Notes: generated from the sequence alone by a model not told the origin. A stretch of 64,000 bases of DNA from Limnohabitans sp. Jir72 (GCF_003063575.1 NZ_NESC01000001.1:62001-126000), one strand, 5' to 3'; positions 17,577-27,101 are shown, numbered from the stretch's first letter. A program made the numbers and translations.

Positions 17577-18211
17577 GCGGTGTCTTTCTGGATCAGGCCT
17601 GCGCTGAGCATGCGCTCAACGTAACGGGCGACGGTGTCGATTTCGAGGTTGACCCGGCTGCCTGTTTGGAGGCTGCCAAGCGCCGTGTTGTCCACGGTGT
17701 GGGGGATCAGGTTGATGCTGATCTCGCAGCCTTGCGCCACATCGGCCACCTTGTTCACCGTCAGGCTCACGCCGTTGACGGTTATGGAGCCTTTGTAGGC
17801 GAGGTATTTGGCCAGTGTGTGCGGTGCCAGAACGCGCAATTCCCAGCTTTCGCCAATTTGCTCGAAATGGCTGATTTGCCCCACACCGTCCACATGGCCC
17901 GACACGATGTGTCCGCCCAAGCGGTCATGGGCACGCAAAGCTTTTTCGAGGTTGACGGTGCCTTCTTGGTCCAGACCGCTGGTTTTGTCGAGCGATTCGG
18001 CCGAGATGTCGATGGTGAATTGACGGCTCTCGGGGTTGAAGGTGGTGACGGTCATGCAAGCGCCGTTGAGGGCGATGCTGTCGCCCAAGCCCACATCGTC
18101 AAGGTACCCGGCGGGGGCCTCGATGGTGAGGCGCTTGCCGTGGTGTAAAGAGCGACCCAAGTCGTGGTGGGCGACGATTCGCCCCACGCCAGTGATGATT
18201 CCAGTGAACAT
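17573..18211 (-). CDS. ribE: riboflavin synthase alpha chain
   Basis: This 212-residue riboflavin synthase dismutates two lumazines into riboflavin and the ribityl-pyrimidine. It has two tandem lumazine-binding repeats. The first starts [12 protein letters not shown] and contains L-N-G-A-C-M-T-V; the second contains [12 protein letters not shown] and V-N-G-V-S-L-T-V-N. It is the first gene of the minus-strand chain ending with tolA, and its stop overlaps the next start by four bases. No Shine-Dalgarno is visible before the ATG, and no FMN riboswitch is recognisable in the roughly 200 bases between it and phaR. ribD is not adjacent. Confidence 0.97.
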   Translation of the reverse strand: MFTGIITGVGRIVAHHDLGRSLHHGKRLTIEAPAGYLDDVGLGDSIALNGACMTVTTFNPESRQFTIDISAESLDKTSGLDQEGTVNLEKALRAHDRLGGHIVSGHVDGVGQISHFEQIGESWELRVLAPHTLAKYLAYKGSITVNGVSLTVNKVADVAQGCEISINLIPHTVDNTALGSLQTGSRVNLEIDTVARYVERMLSAGLIQKDTA

Positions 18212-18331
18212 AGCTGTCTATTTTCGCAGGGATTGCGCTGGAATCGGGTTGCACGCCAAGAAAAACCTTCATCGGCGCGTATTTCCTTGATGCCAAGTTT
18301 GGCCTGATGCACTTATCAGGGTAAACCGGGT

Positions 18332-18359
18332 TTGCCTCATTCTGGTGCCTACCTAAAAT
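18332..18359 (+). promoter_or_regulatory. candidate sigma-70 promoter of phaR
   Basis: TTGCCT (18332-18337) and TAAAAT (18354-18359) are separated by 16 bases, an acceptable sigma-70 arrangement. The predicted start falls inside the TGC-rich near-palindrome that follows, about 45 bases before the phaR GTG. Confidence 0.5.
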
Positions 18360-18360
18360 G

Positions 18361-18377
18361 TGTTGCAGTGCAGCACA
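18361..18377. promoter_or_regulatory. candidate PhaR operator (TGC-rich near-palindrome)
   Basis: TGTTGCAGTGCAGCACA is an imperfect palindrome built of TGC/GCA units. PhaR repressors are known to bind TGC-rich sites of this kind in PHB-related promoters. Its place directly after the phaR -10 suits autorepression. The assignment is by motif resemblance and position only. Confidence 0.45.
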
Positions 18378-18412
18378 ATGGCTTGTTGCCTGTGCTTTTC
18401 TTGGAGTTCTCT

Positions 18413-18979
18413 GTGCCGATCCCGTCTTCATCTCGCGATTCATCGTCTGAGTCCTCTTCGGCGGGTTCCGTGCGCACGATCAAAAAATACCCCAACCGCC
18501 GTCTGTACGACACCCAGACATCGTCTTACGTCACGTTGGTCGAATTGAAAAAACTGGTCATGGACGGCATGCCGATGGTGGTGCGTGATGCCAAAACAGG
18601 GGATGACCTGACCCGGTCCATCTTGCTGCAGATCATTTTGGAAGAAGAGTCTGCGGGCGTGCCGATGTTCAGCGAGGCTGTCTTATCCAACATCATCCGC
18701 TTTTACGGCCATGCCATGCAGGGCTACATGGGCTCTTACCTGGAGAACCATGTCCAATCCTTCATGGATTGGCAGTCCAAGCTCGGGGCGAACAGCCAGC
18801 CTCTGAGCCCCGAGGTGTGGGCGCAGTTCATGCAGTGGCAAAACCCGCTGATGCAAAACATGTTCTCTGGCTTGGCCAATCCGTCCCAGAACGTGGTCTC
18901 GCAAATGCAGGAGCAGATGCAAAAACAGATCCAGAAGAACACCGAGCAGATGCTGGGCGTGCTCGGTTTGAGGACTTGA
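18413..18979 (+). CDS. phaR: polyhydroxyalkanoate synthesis repressor PhaR
   Basis: PhaR represses phasin and other PHB genes and is titrated by nascent PHB granules. After a serine-rich start, the PHB/PHA accumulation regulator DNA-binding domain begins with VRTIKKYPNRRLYDTQTSSY (about residues 22-41) and continues through V-x-L-x-E-L. A PHB-binding-type helical region follows with ESAGVPMFSEAVLSNIIRFY. The C-terminus is rich in Gln and Met (Q-M-Q-E-Q-M-Q-K-Q). I choose the GTG at 18413 behind TTGGAG (18401-18406), giving 188 residues, the usual size. The frame extends upstream to 18332, but that part overlaps the promoter. rimO follows closely, so the two may share a transcript. The organism probably stores PHB. 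Confidence 0.92.
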   Translation: MPIPSSSRDSSSESSSAGSVRTIKKYPNRRLYDTQTSSYVTLVELKKLVMDGMPMVVRDAKTGDDLTRSILLQIILEEESAGVPMFSEAVLSNIIRFYGHAMQGYMGSYLENHVQSFMDWQSKLGANSQPLSPEVWAQFMQWQNPLMQNMFSGLANPSQNVVSQMQEQMQKQIQKNTEQMLGVLGLRT

Positions 18980-19036
18980 TGGGCGCTTCATGCCCTTTTG
19001 TCACATCGCCATCGTTTTTGCGCGGACAATCGGGGC

Positions 19037-20425
19037 ATGAGCGAAACGATACCTACACCCGCCCCCAAAGTGGGCTTTGTCAGCCTGGGTTGCCCCAAGG
19101 CTTTGACCGACTCCGAGTTGATCCTCACGCAATTGAGCGCTGAGGGTTACCAGACCTCCAAAACTTTCGATGGTGCCGACTTGGTCATCGTCAACACCTG
19201 CGGCTTCATTGACGATGCGGTCAAGGAAAGTTTGGACACGATTGCCGAAGCCCTCAACGAAAACGGCAAAGTGATCGTGACCGGTTGCCTGGGCGCCAAG
19301 ACCGGCGAGGGCGGCGGCAACATGATCCGCGAAATGCACCCCAGCGTGCTGGCCGTGACAGGCCCGCATGCAACCCAAGAGGTGATGGACGCTGTGCACG
19401 CCTATCTGCCCAAACCGCATGATCCTTTCATGGACTTGGTGCCAGGTGGCTTTGGTGAAGCCGGTTTGAAGCTAACGCCGCGCCACTATGCGTACTTGAA
19501 AATCAGCGAAGGATGCAACCACCGGTGTACGTTTTGCATCATCCCATCCATGCGCGGCGACTTGGTCTCGCGCCCGATTGGCGATGTGCTCAAGGAGGCC
19601 AAGGCCTTGTTCGATGGTGGCGTCAAAGAGTTGCTGGTCATCAGCCAGGACACTTCTGCCTATGGCGTGGACGTCAAATACCGCACGGGTTTTTGGGATG
19701 GCAAGCCGATCAAGACCCGCATGCTGGAGCTGGTCCGTGCTTTGGGTGAGATGGCACGTGAGCACGATGCTTGGGTTCGTTTGCACTATGTGTACCCATA
19801 TCCCAGCGTGGACGACATCATCCCGCTGATGGCCGAAGGCCTTGTCTTGCCTTATCTGGACGTACCGTTCCAGCACAGCCACCCCGATGTTCTCAAGCGC
19901 ATGAAGCGGCCCGCCAGCGGAGAGAAAAATCTGGAGCGAATCCAGCGCTGGCGCGAGCTGTGTCCCGAGTTGGTCATTCGCAGCACTTTCATTGCTGGTT
20001 TCCCCGGTGAGACCGAAGAAGAGTTCCAGCATTTACTGGACTTTTTGCGCGAAGCGCAAATCGACCGCGCCGGTTGCTTTGCCTACAGCCCGGTCGAGGG
20101 TGCAACAGCCAACGAGTTACCAGGCATGCTGCCCGATGATGTGCGTGAAGCGCGTCGAGCTCGCTTTATGGCCGTGGCCGAGGAAGTGTCGATTGCCCGC
20201 TTGCAGCAGCGTGTGGGCTTGACCATGCAAGTTCTGGTCGATTCGGCGCCAGCGATGGGCCGACGCGGTGGTGTGGCGCGCACCTACGGTGATGCCCCCG
20301 AGATTGATGGCGTGGTGCGTTTGTTGCCGCCCGAGAAAATCAGCAAGACATTCAAGGTGGGTGAACTCATCCGTGCACGGATAGTGGCCGTGGAAGGCCA
20401 CGACCTGGTGGGAGTGCCGGTTTGA
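19037..20425 (+). CDS. rimO: ribosomal protein S12 methylthiotransferase RimO
   Basis: RimO methylthiolates an aspartate of ribosomal protein S12 using two iron-sulfur clusters. The 462-residue product has the N-terminal UPF0004 domain with cluster ligands C19 (S-L-G-C-P-K), C55 (V-N-T-C-G-F) and C84 (V-T-G-C-L-G). A radical-SAM core has C160-x3-C164-x2-C167 ([18 protein letters not shown]), and a C-terminal TRAM domain follows. [12 protein letters not shown] distinguishes RimO from MiaB. The ATG at 19037 begins a short tail before the conserved domain. It lies 57 bases downstream of phaR. A strong bulged hairpin (20438-20464) follows the stop. Confidence 0.96.
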   Translation: MSETIPTPAPKVGFVSLGCPKALTDSELILTQLSAEGYQTSKTFDGADLVIVNTCGFIDDAVKESLDTIAEALNENGKVIVTGCLGAKTGEGGGNMIREMHPSVLAVTGPHATQEVMDAVHAYLPKPHDPFMDLVPGGFGEAGLKLTPRHYAYLKISEGCNHRCTFCIIPSMRGDLVSRPIGDVLKEAKALFDGGVKELLVISQDTSAYGVDVKYRTGFWDGKPIKTRMLELVRALGEMAREHDAWVRLHYVYPYPSVDDIIPLMAEGLVLPYLDVPFQHSHPDVLKRMKRPASGEKNLERIQRWRELCPELVIRSTFIAGFPGETEEEFQHLLDFLREAQIDRAGCFAYSPVEGATANELPGMLPDDVREARRARFMAVAEEVSIARLQQRVGLTMQVLVDSAPAMGRRGGVARTYGDAPEIDGVVRLLPPEKISKTFKVGELIRARIVAVEGHDLVGVPV

Positions 20426-20437
20426 TTTTCTGCCTGA

Positions 20438-20464
20438 CGCCGATCAGCCTCAAGGCTGACGGCG
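20438..20464 (+). other. strong hairpin after rimO
   Basis: CGCCG-A-TCAGCC, a TCAA loop and GGCTGACGGCG form an 11-bp stem with one bulged A. There is no U-run, so it is not a standard intrinsic terminator. It may stabilise the 3' end of the rimO mRNA. Confidence 0.5.
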
Positions 20465-20498
20465 CGGGCCGTCGTTCATCGCTTTGTGAAATGGGCAA

Positions 20499-20530
20499 CA
20501 AAAAAGCCGTTGATCAAAAATTAACGGCTT
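20499..20530 (-). terminator. intrinsic terminator of the downstream tRNA-Leu copy
   Basis: On the minus strand AAGCCGTT, an 11-base loop and AACGGCTT are followed by a T-run (20499-20505 read as TTTTTTT with the stem). It lies 25 bases after the tRNA 3' end. It faces rimO from the other side and may work weakly in both directions. Confidence 0.85.
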
Positions 20531-20554
20531 GTAATGCATCCTATTCGATAAGAT

Positions 20555-20639
<85 letters not shown>

Positions 20640-20656
20640 ATCTCAGGAAGATTTGA

Positions 20657-20662
20657 ATTATA
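20657..20662 (-). promoter_or_regulatory. -10 element of tRNA-Leu copy 1
   Basis: A perfect TATAAT on the minus strand lies 17 bases before the mature tRNA 5' end, so transcription would start about 11 bases upstream of the tRNA. No good -35 is seen at 16-18 bases. Confidence 0.6.
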
Positions 20663-20738
20663 GGTCATCCCCATCGTCTCTCCGGGCTCGACTTGAACAA
20701 AAATGCAAATTTATTGCGGCAACCGGCACGGGGACAAA

Positions 20739-20769
20739 CAAAAAAGCCGATGAGTTGAATTCATCGGCT
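20739..20769 (-). terminator. intrinsic terminator of the upstream tRNA-Leu copy
   Basis: Minus strand: AGCCGATGA, a 7-base loop, then TCATCGGCT followed by six T residues. It stops the transcript of the second tRNA-Leu gene before the promoter of the first, so the two copies are independent units. Confidence 0.88.
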
Positions 20770-20794
20770 GATATGGGTTTGTGTTTGTTTAAGA

Positions 20795-20879
<85 letters not shown>

Positions 20880-20895
20880 ATCTCAGGAATCAAGG

Positions 20896-20901
20896 ATTGT
20901 A
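20896..20901 (-). promoter_or_regulatory. -10 element of tRNA-Leu copy 2
   Basis: TACAAT on the minus strand sits 16 bases before the tRNA 5' end, almost the same spacing as in copy 1. TGGTTG 17 bases further upstream is a poor -35. Confidence 0.5.
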
Positions 20902-20929
20902 TATTAAAAAAGTAGCTCCAACCAGCGGG

Positions 20930-23212
20930 ATGCTGGATGAAATCGAAGGTCAGGTGCAAGGGCACCGTGACGGCCATGGCTTCCTGATTCGTGACAATGG
21001 CGAGTCGGATATTTACCTCTCGCCCAACGAGATGCGCGCGGTGTTGCACCGCGACCGGGTCAAGGTGCGCATCGTGCGCCAGGACCGCAAAGGTCGGCCC
21101 GAAGGGCGCATTGTCGAAATCGTTGAGCGTCCCGAGCAGCCCATCATTGGCCGCTTGTTGCAAGAGGGTGGTTTGTGGCTGGTGGCGCCGGAGGACAAGC
21201 GTTACGGCCAAGACGTGATGATCCCCAAAGGTGCCACGGGTACGGCCAAGCCGGGTCAGGTGGTGGTGGTTGAGCTGACCGAGCCACCTGCTTTGTTTGG
21301 GCAGCCCGTGGGCCGCGTCAAAGAGGTGCTCGGTGAGATCGATGATCCCGGCATGGAGATCGAGATTGCGGTGCGCAAATACAGCGTGCCCCACGAATTC
21401 TCTGCGGGCTGTCTTGAGCAAGCCAAGGGCCTGCCCGATAAAGTGCTGGCCAAAGATCGCAAGGACCGAGTGGATTTGCGCGATGTGCCTTTGGTCACCA
21501 TCGATGGCGAAGATGCGCGTGATTTTGACGATGCCGTCTATTGCGAACCGGCCAAGGTCGGTCGCGGCAAGGGCTGGCGTTTGCTGGTGGCGATTGCCGA
21601 TGTGAGCCACTATGTGCAAACAGGCAGCGACATCGACATCGATGCCTACGACCGAGCCACCAGCGTGTATTTCCCCCGCCGGGTTATTCCGATGCTGCCG
21701 GAGAAATTGTCCAACGGTCTGTGCTCGCTGAACCCGGATGTTGACCGCTTGTGCATGGTCTGCGACATGCTGGTCAATGCCAAGGGCGATGTGCATGCCT
21801 ACCAGTTTTACCCAGCTGTGATGCACAGCCATGCGCGCTTCACCTACACCGAGGTGGCTGCCATTTTGGCCAACACCCGTGGGCCAGAAGCGGCCAAGCG
21901 CAAGACGCGCGTGACCGACCTGATGAACTTGCAGGACGTCTACAAGGCGCTGCTGGCCTCGCGTGCGGTGCGCGGTGCGGTGGATTTTGAAACCACTGAA
22001 ACTCAGATCGTGTGTGACGAGAGTGGTCGCATTGAAAAAATCGTGCCACGCGTGCGCAACGAAGCGCACCGCCTGATTGAAGAAGCCATGCTGGCGGCCA
22101 ACGTTTGCAGCGCTGATTTCATCCAGCAAGGCAAGCACCCTGGTTTGTTCCGCGTGCACGAAGGCCCGACGGCCGAGAAAAAAGACATCCTGCGCAATTA
22201 CCTCAAGGCCTTGGGCTTGGGCCTGAGCATCAGCGACGACCCGCACACTTCTGAGTTTCAGAAGATTGCGCAAGCGACCAAGGACCGCCCGGACGCACAG
22301 CAGATCCACACCATGCTGTTGCGCTCCATGCAGCAGGCCATCTATACGCCCGTCAACAGTGGCCACTTTGGCCTGGCTTATGAGGCATATACGCATTTCA
22401 CCAGCCCGATCCGGCGTTATCCGGATTTGCTGGTGCACCGTGTTATCAAATCGATCTTGATGGGTCGCAAATACCAGCTCCCCAAATTGCCGGTGCCAGG
22501 CGAGGCGCATGCCAAGTTGACCAAACGTCTGGAGAAAAACAAGGCAGCCAAGGGTGCATCCGATGCGAATGCGCCTCGCGTGCACATGTCGGCCGCTGAC
22601 CAGCAAGCCTGGGAGGCTGCAGGCCTGCATTGCAGTGCCAACGAACGACGTGCGGATGAAGCCAGTCGTGACGTGGAGGCTTGGCTCAAGTGCAAGTACA
22701 TGCGCGAGCACCTTGGCGAGGAATATGGCGGCGTCGTGTCTGCTGCGACCAGCTTCGGTATTTTTGTGACCTTGGACGCTCTGTATGTGGAGGGCCTGGT
22801 GCACATCACCGAACTGGGCGGCGAGTATTTCCGCTTCGATGAGCTGCGTCAGGAGCTTCGCGGTGAGCGCACCGGTATCCGCTATGCCATTGGCACGCGG
22901 GTGCAGGTGCAGGTCAGTCGGGTGGATCTGGATGGTCGCAAGATCGACTTCCGTTTGGTGCACCCCGGCGATGATTTGGTGCCGCGCGCCATGCGCGACA
23001 AAGGCTTGTCGGCTCCAACGGCTCCTGAAGGCGTGCATGGCAAAAAGCATGGCGGTCCCGCCCGGGGTGATCGCGCTGCGGATCGCCGCATGGCCGATGC
23101 CGAGCGCAACCGCTCGCCGATTCAGGCGCTCAAAGCTTCGGTCAAAAAGGCTTCTGCGAAGAAAACCGGCACCAATAAGAAGGGACCTCGGACCAGCAAA
23201 TCGCGCCGTTGA
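20930..23212 (+). CDS. rnr: ribonuclease R
   Basis: This 760-residue 3'-5' exoribonuclease of the RNB family can digest structured RNA. The first cold-shock domain (VQGHRDGHGFLIRDNG) starts almost at once, so the N-terminal helix-turn-helix region of the E. coli enzyme is missing or very short. The RNB core carries magnesium-binding D192, D198, D200 and D201 in DGEDARDFDDAV and the T-S-P-I-R-R-Y-P-D-L-L-V-H-R motif. An S1 domain (GVVSAATSFGIFVTLD) and a lysine-rich tail end the protein. The ATG at 20930 is preferred; the frame is open further upstream only across the tRNA promoter. The Shine-Dalgarno is poor. A terminator follows the stop. Confidence 0.96.
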   Translation: MLDEIEGQVQGHRDGHGFLIRDNGESDIYLSPNEMRAVLHRDRVKVRIVRQDRKGRPEGRIVEIVERPEQPIIGRLLQEGGLWLVAPEDKRYGQDVMIPKGATGTAKPGQVVVVELTEPPALFGQPVGRVKEVLGEIDDPGMEIEIAVRKYSVPHEFSAGCLEQAKGLPDKVLAKDRKDRVDLRDVPLVTIDGEDARDFDDAVYCEPAKVGRGKGWRLLVAIADVSHYVQTGSDIDIDAYDRATSVYFPRRVIPMLPEKLSNGLCSLNPDVDRLCMVCDMLVNAKGDVHAYQFYPAVMHSHARFTYTEVAAILANTRGPEAAKRKTRVTDLMNLQDVYKALLASRAVRGAVDFETTETQIVCDESGRIEKIVPRVRNEAHRLIEEAMLAANVCSADFIQQGKHPGLFRVHEGPTAEKKDILRNYLKALGLGLSISDDPHTSEFQKIAQATKDRPDAQQIHTMLLRSMQQAIYTPVNSGHFGLAYEAYTHFTSPIRRYPDLLVHRVIKSILMGRKYQLPKLPVPGEAHAKLTKRLEKNKAAKGASDANAPRVHMSAADQQAWEAAGLHCSANERRADEASRDVEAWLKCKYMREHLGEEYGGVVSAATSFGIFVTLDALYVEGLVHITELGGEYFRFDELRQELRGERTGIRYAIGTRVQVQVSRVDLDGRKIDFRLVHPGDDLVPRAMRDKGLSAPTAPEGVHGKKHGGPARGDRAADRRMADAERNRSPIQALKASVKKASAKKTGTNKKGPRTSKSRR

Positions 23213-23230
23213 GCCGATGATGCCCTGTAG

Positions 23231-23260
23231 CGGCCATGCACTGGAGTGCATGGCCGTTTT
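23231..23260 (+). terminator. intrinsic terminator of rnr
   Basis: CGGCCATGCAC, a TGGA loop and GTGCATGGCCG form a perfect 11-bp stem followed by TTTT. It lies 19 bases after the rnr stop and before the convergent nnr gene. Confidence 0.88.
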
Positions 23261-23272
23261 GCATGGTGTATT

Positions 23273-24766
23273 TCAGTACAAGGCCTGAGCCAGTTGGCTG
23301 GCCGTGAGTGACCGGCCTGCAGGCCAGTCATCCGCAACTTGACCGTGTTGATGCACAGCGGCGCAAGCGGCATCAAAGGCACTCAGGTTTTGAGCCATGC
23401 GAGCGCCAATGAGGCCGGCCAGCACATCGCCGGTGCCACCGATGGCCAATTTGCCGTTGCCTGTGGTGTTGATGCGCGGGGTCTGCCCGGGTGCTGCAAT
23501 CACGGTGCCTGAGCCTTTGAGCACCACAACACAATCGAACAGTGCCGCCAGGTCTTGAGCCGCTTGCAGGCGATTGTTTTGAATGCTCGTGGTATCGGTT
23601 TTCAAAAGCCTTGCGGCTTCCAGGGGGTGGGGTGTCATCACTGTGGCCTGTTGGAGGCCACGGCCGCGCAAGGCCCTGGCCAGTACTTCGTCTTGTGCCA
23701 CTGCGTTCAGTCCATCGGCGTCCAGCACCAGTTGTGCGCTGCGTGCCAGCACTTCGGCTAGGAGGGTTTGGATGGCTTGTCCGCCACCGCAGCCACACAC
23801 GACATGCAGTTTTTCCAGGTCCAGTTGCGTCCACGGGCGTTGCATCAGATCCGGTGGCACCGACACCTCGGGCTCACCCAGCAGACTGAGCATCACCCGC
23901 CCAGCGCCTGCGTGAAGTGCGGCCGTAGCGGCCAATACAGCCGCGCCGCGCATGCCCATGCCATGCAGGGCCATCGCTTCGCCACCGATGATGGCGACAT
24001 CGCCGTGACTGCCCTTGTGGCTGGCGTGGGCCTTATGGCGTTGTTCGCCAGGCGTGTTGAGCCAAGCCTGTGGCAGAAGAAGGACGGGCTCTTTGGCGTC
24101 TGAATCGAGGCTTTCCAACCAGATGTCTCCACAGACATCTCGGCCATGGCCCATGAATAGGCCCGGTTTGGCTGCAACAAAAGTCAGTGTGTGATGTGCC
24201 CGTACGGCGCGCGACGGCGTCTTTGCATCCGCGCCCAGAAGTTGGCCAGACTGCGCATCTAGCCCTGTGGGTAAATCCAGCGCCAAAACTTGTGCCCGGG
24301 AATGGTTGATGGCGTCGACCCAAGCTTGTATTTGAGTGCTCAGTGGGCGGGATGCGCCCAAGCCCAGCAAGCCGTCGATGCACAGGTCTTGCGGGCCCAT
24401 GCCTGCGATCCAGTCGCAGGGTATCTCGGTTTGTACCGTGAGCCCTGCATGCAGGGCTCTGGCCAGTGCCGCTTGTGCATCGGCGGCTTGTTGGTCTCGG
24501 TCGATCAGCAGGCTGACCCGCACCGTCTTGCCAGCCAGGTGCAGGTGCATGGCCGCTTCCAGACCATCGCCCCCGTTGTTGCCCGGTCCAGCCGCCACCC
24601 AAATGCGCTGGGCATGCGGGGCCATGGCCAGTGCCAGTTGCGCCGCGGCGAGGCCTGCGCTCTGCATCAATGGGTCATGGCTGCAGGCCTGAAGTTGTCG
24701 CTCCAGGGCTTTCAGGCTGTCGCGCTGAAAAACAGGCCAGTTGGAGGTGGGGGTCAAGCGGTGCAT
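23273..24766 (-). CDS. nnr: bifunctional NAD(P)H-hydrate epimerase / ADP-dependent NAD(P)H-hydrate dehydratase
   Basis: This 497-residue fusion repairs hydrated NADH/NADPH. The N-terminal YjeF_N (epimerase) half has VAAGPGNNGGDGLEAA (about residues 57-72) and L-C-I-D-G-L-L-G-L-G. The C-terminal carbohydrate-kinase-like half has S-H-K-G-S-H-G-D-V-A-I-I-G-G, T-P-H-P-L-E-A-A-R-L and NGKLAIGGTGDVLAGLIGA; the aspartate in G-T-G-D is the catalytic residue. The length is that of the usual bacterial fusion. It lies five bases downstream of the amidase gene on the same strand, so the two are probably co-transcribed. It converges on rnr. Confidence 0.95.
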   Translation of the reverse strand: MHRLTPTSNWPVFQRDSLKALERQLQACSHDPLMQSAGLAAAQLALAMAPHAQRIWVAAGPGNNGGDGLEAAMHLHLAGKTVRVSLLIDRDQQAADAQAALARALHAGLTVQTEIPCDWIAGMGPQDLCIDGLLGLGASRPLSTQIQAWVDAINHSRAQVLALDLPTGLDAQSGQLLGADAKTPSRAVRAHHTLTFVAAKPGLFMGHGRDVCGDIWLESLDSDAKEPVLLLPQAWLNTPGEQRHKAHASHKGSHGDVAIIGGEAMALHGMGMRGAAVLAATAALHAGAGRVMLSLLGEPEVSVPPDLMQRPWTQLDLEKLHVVCGCGGGQAIQTLLAEVLARSAQLVLDADGLNAVAQDEVLARALRGRGLQQATVMTPHPLEAARLLKTDTTSIQNNRLQAAQDLAALFDCVVVLKGSGTVIAAPGQTPRINTTGNGKLAIGGTGDVLAGLIGARMAQNLSAFDAACAAVHQHGQVADDWPAGRSLTASQLAQALY

Positions 24767-24771
24767 GGTGC

Positions 24772-26127
24772 TCAGGCTTTTTGAAGCAGTGGTTCGAGCA
24801 GCAGGGCCAATTGAAGGATGGCGTCGTCGTGCATGGCACCATGCCAGGCCATCAGACCGACCGGCAGTTCACCCGGCGCATGGCAAGGCAGGCTGATGCC
24901 GCAGCCGTCCAGCGTGTTGACGGCTGCTGTGTTGCGCAGCAACAGTCCATTGACCCGGAAGAATTCGGCGTCACGCTCAGCGCCGGGTGCCACATCGCGC
25001 AAGAGCGGTGCGGCGATCGGTGTGGTGGGCGACAGCACGGCATCGTGGTGCTGCAAAGCGGCTTCGATGCGCTGGATCCAATCGGCGCGGGCATGCAGCA
25101 GGTCGATGTACTCGTGCGCCTTCATGCCAGCGCCAATTTGGATGCGTTGAGCCACCCGAGGGTCGTACAAATCGGCGCTTTGTGCCAGCAATTGCCGATG
25201 CCAAGCAAAGCTTTCCGCAGGACTGAAGCCCCCGGTGCGCATCATGGGGCCGATTTCCAGGAGTTCAGGCAAGGCGATTTCTTCAATTTGCGCACCAGCC
25301 GCGCGCAGTGTTTGCAAGCTGCGTTCAAACGCGCGGCTCACGGTGGCGTCCATGCCATCTTGCATGAAGTCACTGACCACAGCGAGTCGGTAGCTGGCCA
25401 AGGGTTTGTCAGATTTCGGTACTTGGCGGTTCGACAGGATTTCGTGCGCGAGGATGGTGTCGCGCACGGTCCGGGTCATGGCACACACCGTGTCCAGCGT
25501 GGTGGACAAGGGCAGGGCGCCTTGTGTGGGCACCAGACGGGCGGTGTTCTTGAAGCCCACGATGCCGTTGAGTGCGGCGGGAATCCGGATGGAGCCTCCA
25601 GTATCGGAGCCCAGTCCGATGAAGGCCGCGCCTGTGGCCACGGACACAGCCGCGCCAGAGCTAGAGCCGCCTGGCACCCTGGGTGATTGGGCATCGCCAG
25701 CGGGTGTGTCGGTCAGGGCATCCCAAGCGGCGGGAGTGCGGTGGTGGGGGTTGACGCCCACGCCAGAGAAAGCGAACTCCACCATATTGGTCCGCCCAAT
25801 CAGCCCGGCCCCGGCGGCGCGCAATCGCGCCACGGCTTGTGCATCTTGCTGCGCAGGGGGCTGATCACGCAAAACCACCGATCCGGCTGCTGTCACTTGT
25901 CCTTGGACATCGAACAAATCTTTGACAGAGACCGCCAGACCCGCCAAAGGCCGTGTCTTGACGACCGCTTGGCTTGCCGTTTGCTTCAGCGTTTCAGGGG
26001 TGAGTAGCAAAAAGGTGTCCCGGCAATCGGTGCTTTGGGCGATGTCGAGGCAGGCTTCGGCCACGGCTTGCGGATGGATTTGGCCCTCCACAATGGATTG
26101 ACGGGTGGCGATCAGGTCTTTTTTCAT
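24772..26127 (-). CDS. amidase-signature family hydrolase
   Basis: This 451-residue amidase has the Ser-cisSer-Lys triad K69 (A-V-S-V-K-D), S155 (P-G-G-S-S-S-G) and S179 (GSDTGGSIRIPAALNG). The family cleaves carbon-nitrogen bonds in many substrates. The overall form is like the allophanate-hydrolase/indoleacetamide-type amidases rather than GatA: there is no gatB or gatC nearby and the C-terminal part differs. The ATG at 26127 begins directly before the conserved region. It is divergent from rpsB and upstream of nnr. The substrate is unknown. Confidence 0.9.
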   Translation of the reverse strand: MKKDLIATRQSIVEGQIHPQAVAEACLDIAQSTDCRDTFLLLTPETLKQTASQAVVKTRPLAGLAVSVKDLFDVQGQVTAAGSVVLRDQPPAQQDAQAVARLRAAGAGLIGRTNMVEFAFSGVGVNPHHRTPAAWDALTDTPAGDAQSPRVPGGSSSGAAVSVATGAAFIGLGSDTGGSIRIPAALNGIVGFKNTARLVPTQGALPLSTTLDTVCAMTRTVRDTILAHEILSNRQVPKSDKPLASYRLAVVSDFMQDGMDATVSRAFERSLQTLRAAGAQIEEIALPELLEIGPMMRTGGFSPAESFAWHRQLLAQSADLYDPRVAQRIQIGAGMKAHEYIDLLHARADWIQRIEAALQHHDAVLSPTTPIAAPLLRDVAPGAERDAEFFRVNGLLLRNTAAVNTLDGCGISLPCHAPGELPVGLMAWHGAMHDDAILQLALLLEPLLQKA

Positions 26128-26161
26128 AGCGGGCGGCTGAGTTCAGCGTGTGTCAGGATGC

Positions 26162-26167
26162 TATAAT
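26162..26167 (+). promoter_or_regulatory. -10 element of the rpsB-tsf promoter
   Basis: A perfect TATAAT lies 168 bases before the rpsB ATG. The -35 region (26139-26144) is weak. It gives an unusually long 5' leader of about 160 bases. Confidence 0.65.
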
Positions 26168-26190
26168 CCTAAGGCTTTGTACAGCGCAGC

Positions 26191-26221
26191 GGCTGTCTCT
26201 TGGGTAGCTTACCCAAAAGCC
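26191..26221 (+). other. stem-loop in the rpsB leader
   Basis: GGCT, then TTGGGTA-GCT-TACCCAA (26200-26216), then AGCC makes a nested hairpin in the long rpsB 5' leader. S2 represses its own operon in other bacteria, so this may be part of the regulatory leader. The match to any known S2 leader family was not tested. Confidence 0.4.
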
Positions 26222-26334
26222 AGATCAGCCAAGCCAGCAGAGCACATCCGCAAACCAGCCCCCTCAAGGTGTTGCGCTAATTTTGTTGGCGTGATCAGTG
26301 GGCTGGATTTTAGACACAACCTTTGGAGTACTTT

Positions 26335-27084
26335 ATGTCCGTTACCATGCGCGAAATGCTGGAAGCCGGTGTCCACTTCGGCCACCAAACCCGCTTCTGG
26401 AACCCCAAGATGGCACCCTTCATCTTCGGTCACCGCAACAAGATTCACATCATCAACCTGGAAAAATCGCTCCCGATGTTCCAGGATGCGATCAAATTCG
26501 CCAAGCAGTTGTCTGCTAACCGTGGCAACATCCTGATGGTTGGCACCAAGCGCCAAGCCCGTGAACTGGTGGCTGCTGAAGCCCAGCGCGCTGGCGTTCC
26601 ATTCGTCGACCAGCGCTGGTTGGGTGGCATGTTGACCAACTTCAAAACCGTCAAGACCTCGATCAAGCGTCTGAAGGACATGAAGGCTCAACAAGAAGTT
26701 GGCCTCGACAGCCTGAGCAAAAAAGAGCAATTGATGTTCAAGCGCGAGATGGAAAAGCTCGAAAAAGACATCGGTGGTATCCAAGACATGGCCACTTTGC
26801 CTGATGCGATCTTCGTGATCGACGTTGGTTACCACAAGATTGCCATCGCCGAAGCCAAGAAATTGGGTATCCCATTGATCGGTGTGGTGGACTCCAACCA
26901 CTCGCCAGAAGGCATCGACTACATCATCCCCGGCAACGACGACTCGGCCAAGGCTGTCGCTTTGTACGCACGTGGTATCGCTGACGCCATCATCGAAGGC
27001 CGTGCAAACGCCGTCAACGATGTGGTCAAAGCTGTGACAGAAGGCGCTGACGAATTCGTCGAAGAAGCCAACGCTTCTGCCTGA
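26335..27084 (+). CDS. rpsB: 30S ribosomal protein S2
   Basis: Ribosomal protein S2 of 249 residues. It starts [18 protein letters not shown], the family signature, and contains [17 protein letters not shown] and [19 protein letters not shown]. The ATG at 26335 stands six bases after TTGGAG. The first gene of the rpsB-tsf-pyrH-frr group, it has a long leader upstream and a terminator/attenuator after the stop. Confidence 0.99.
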   Translation: MSVTMREMLEAGVHFGHQTRFWNPKMAPFIFGHRNKIHIINLEKSLPMFQDAIKFAKQLSANRGNILMVGTKRQARELVAAEAQRAGVPFVDQRWLGGMLTNFKTVKTSIKRLKDMKAQQEVGLDSLSKKEQLMFKREMEKLEKDIGGIQDMATLPDAIFVIDVGYHKIAIAEAKKLGIPLIGVVDSNHSPEGIDYIIPGNDDSAKAVALYARGIADAIIEGRANAVNDVVKAVTEGADEFVEEANASA

Positions 27085-27101
27085 GTCCATAGGACTCGAT
27101 G

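Noticed and set aside
18212..18331. Possible FMN riboswitch before ribE
   Set aside because: None of the conserved RFN blocks (such as the AGGGGYG or ACCGGCGGT-like segments) could be found on either strand.
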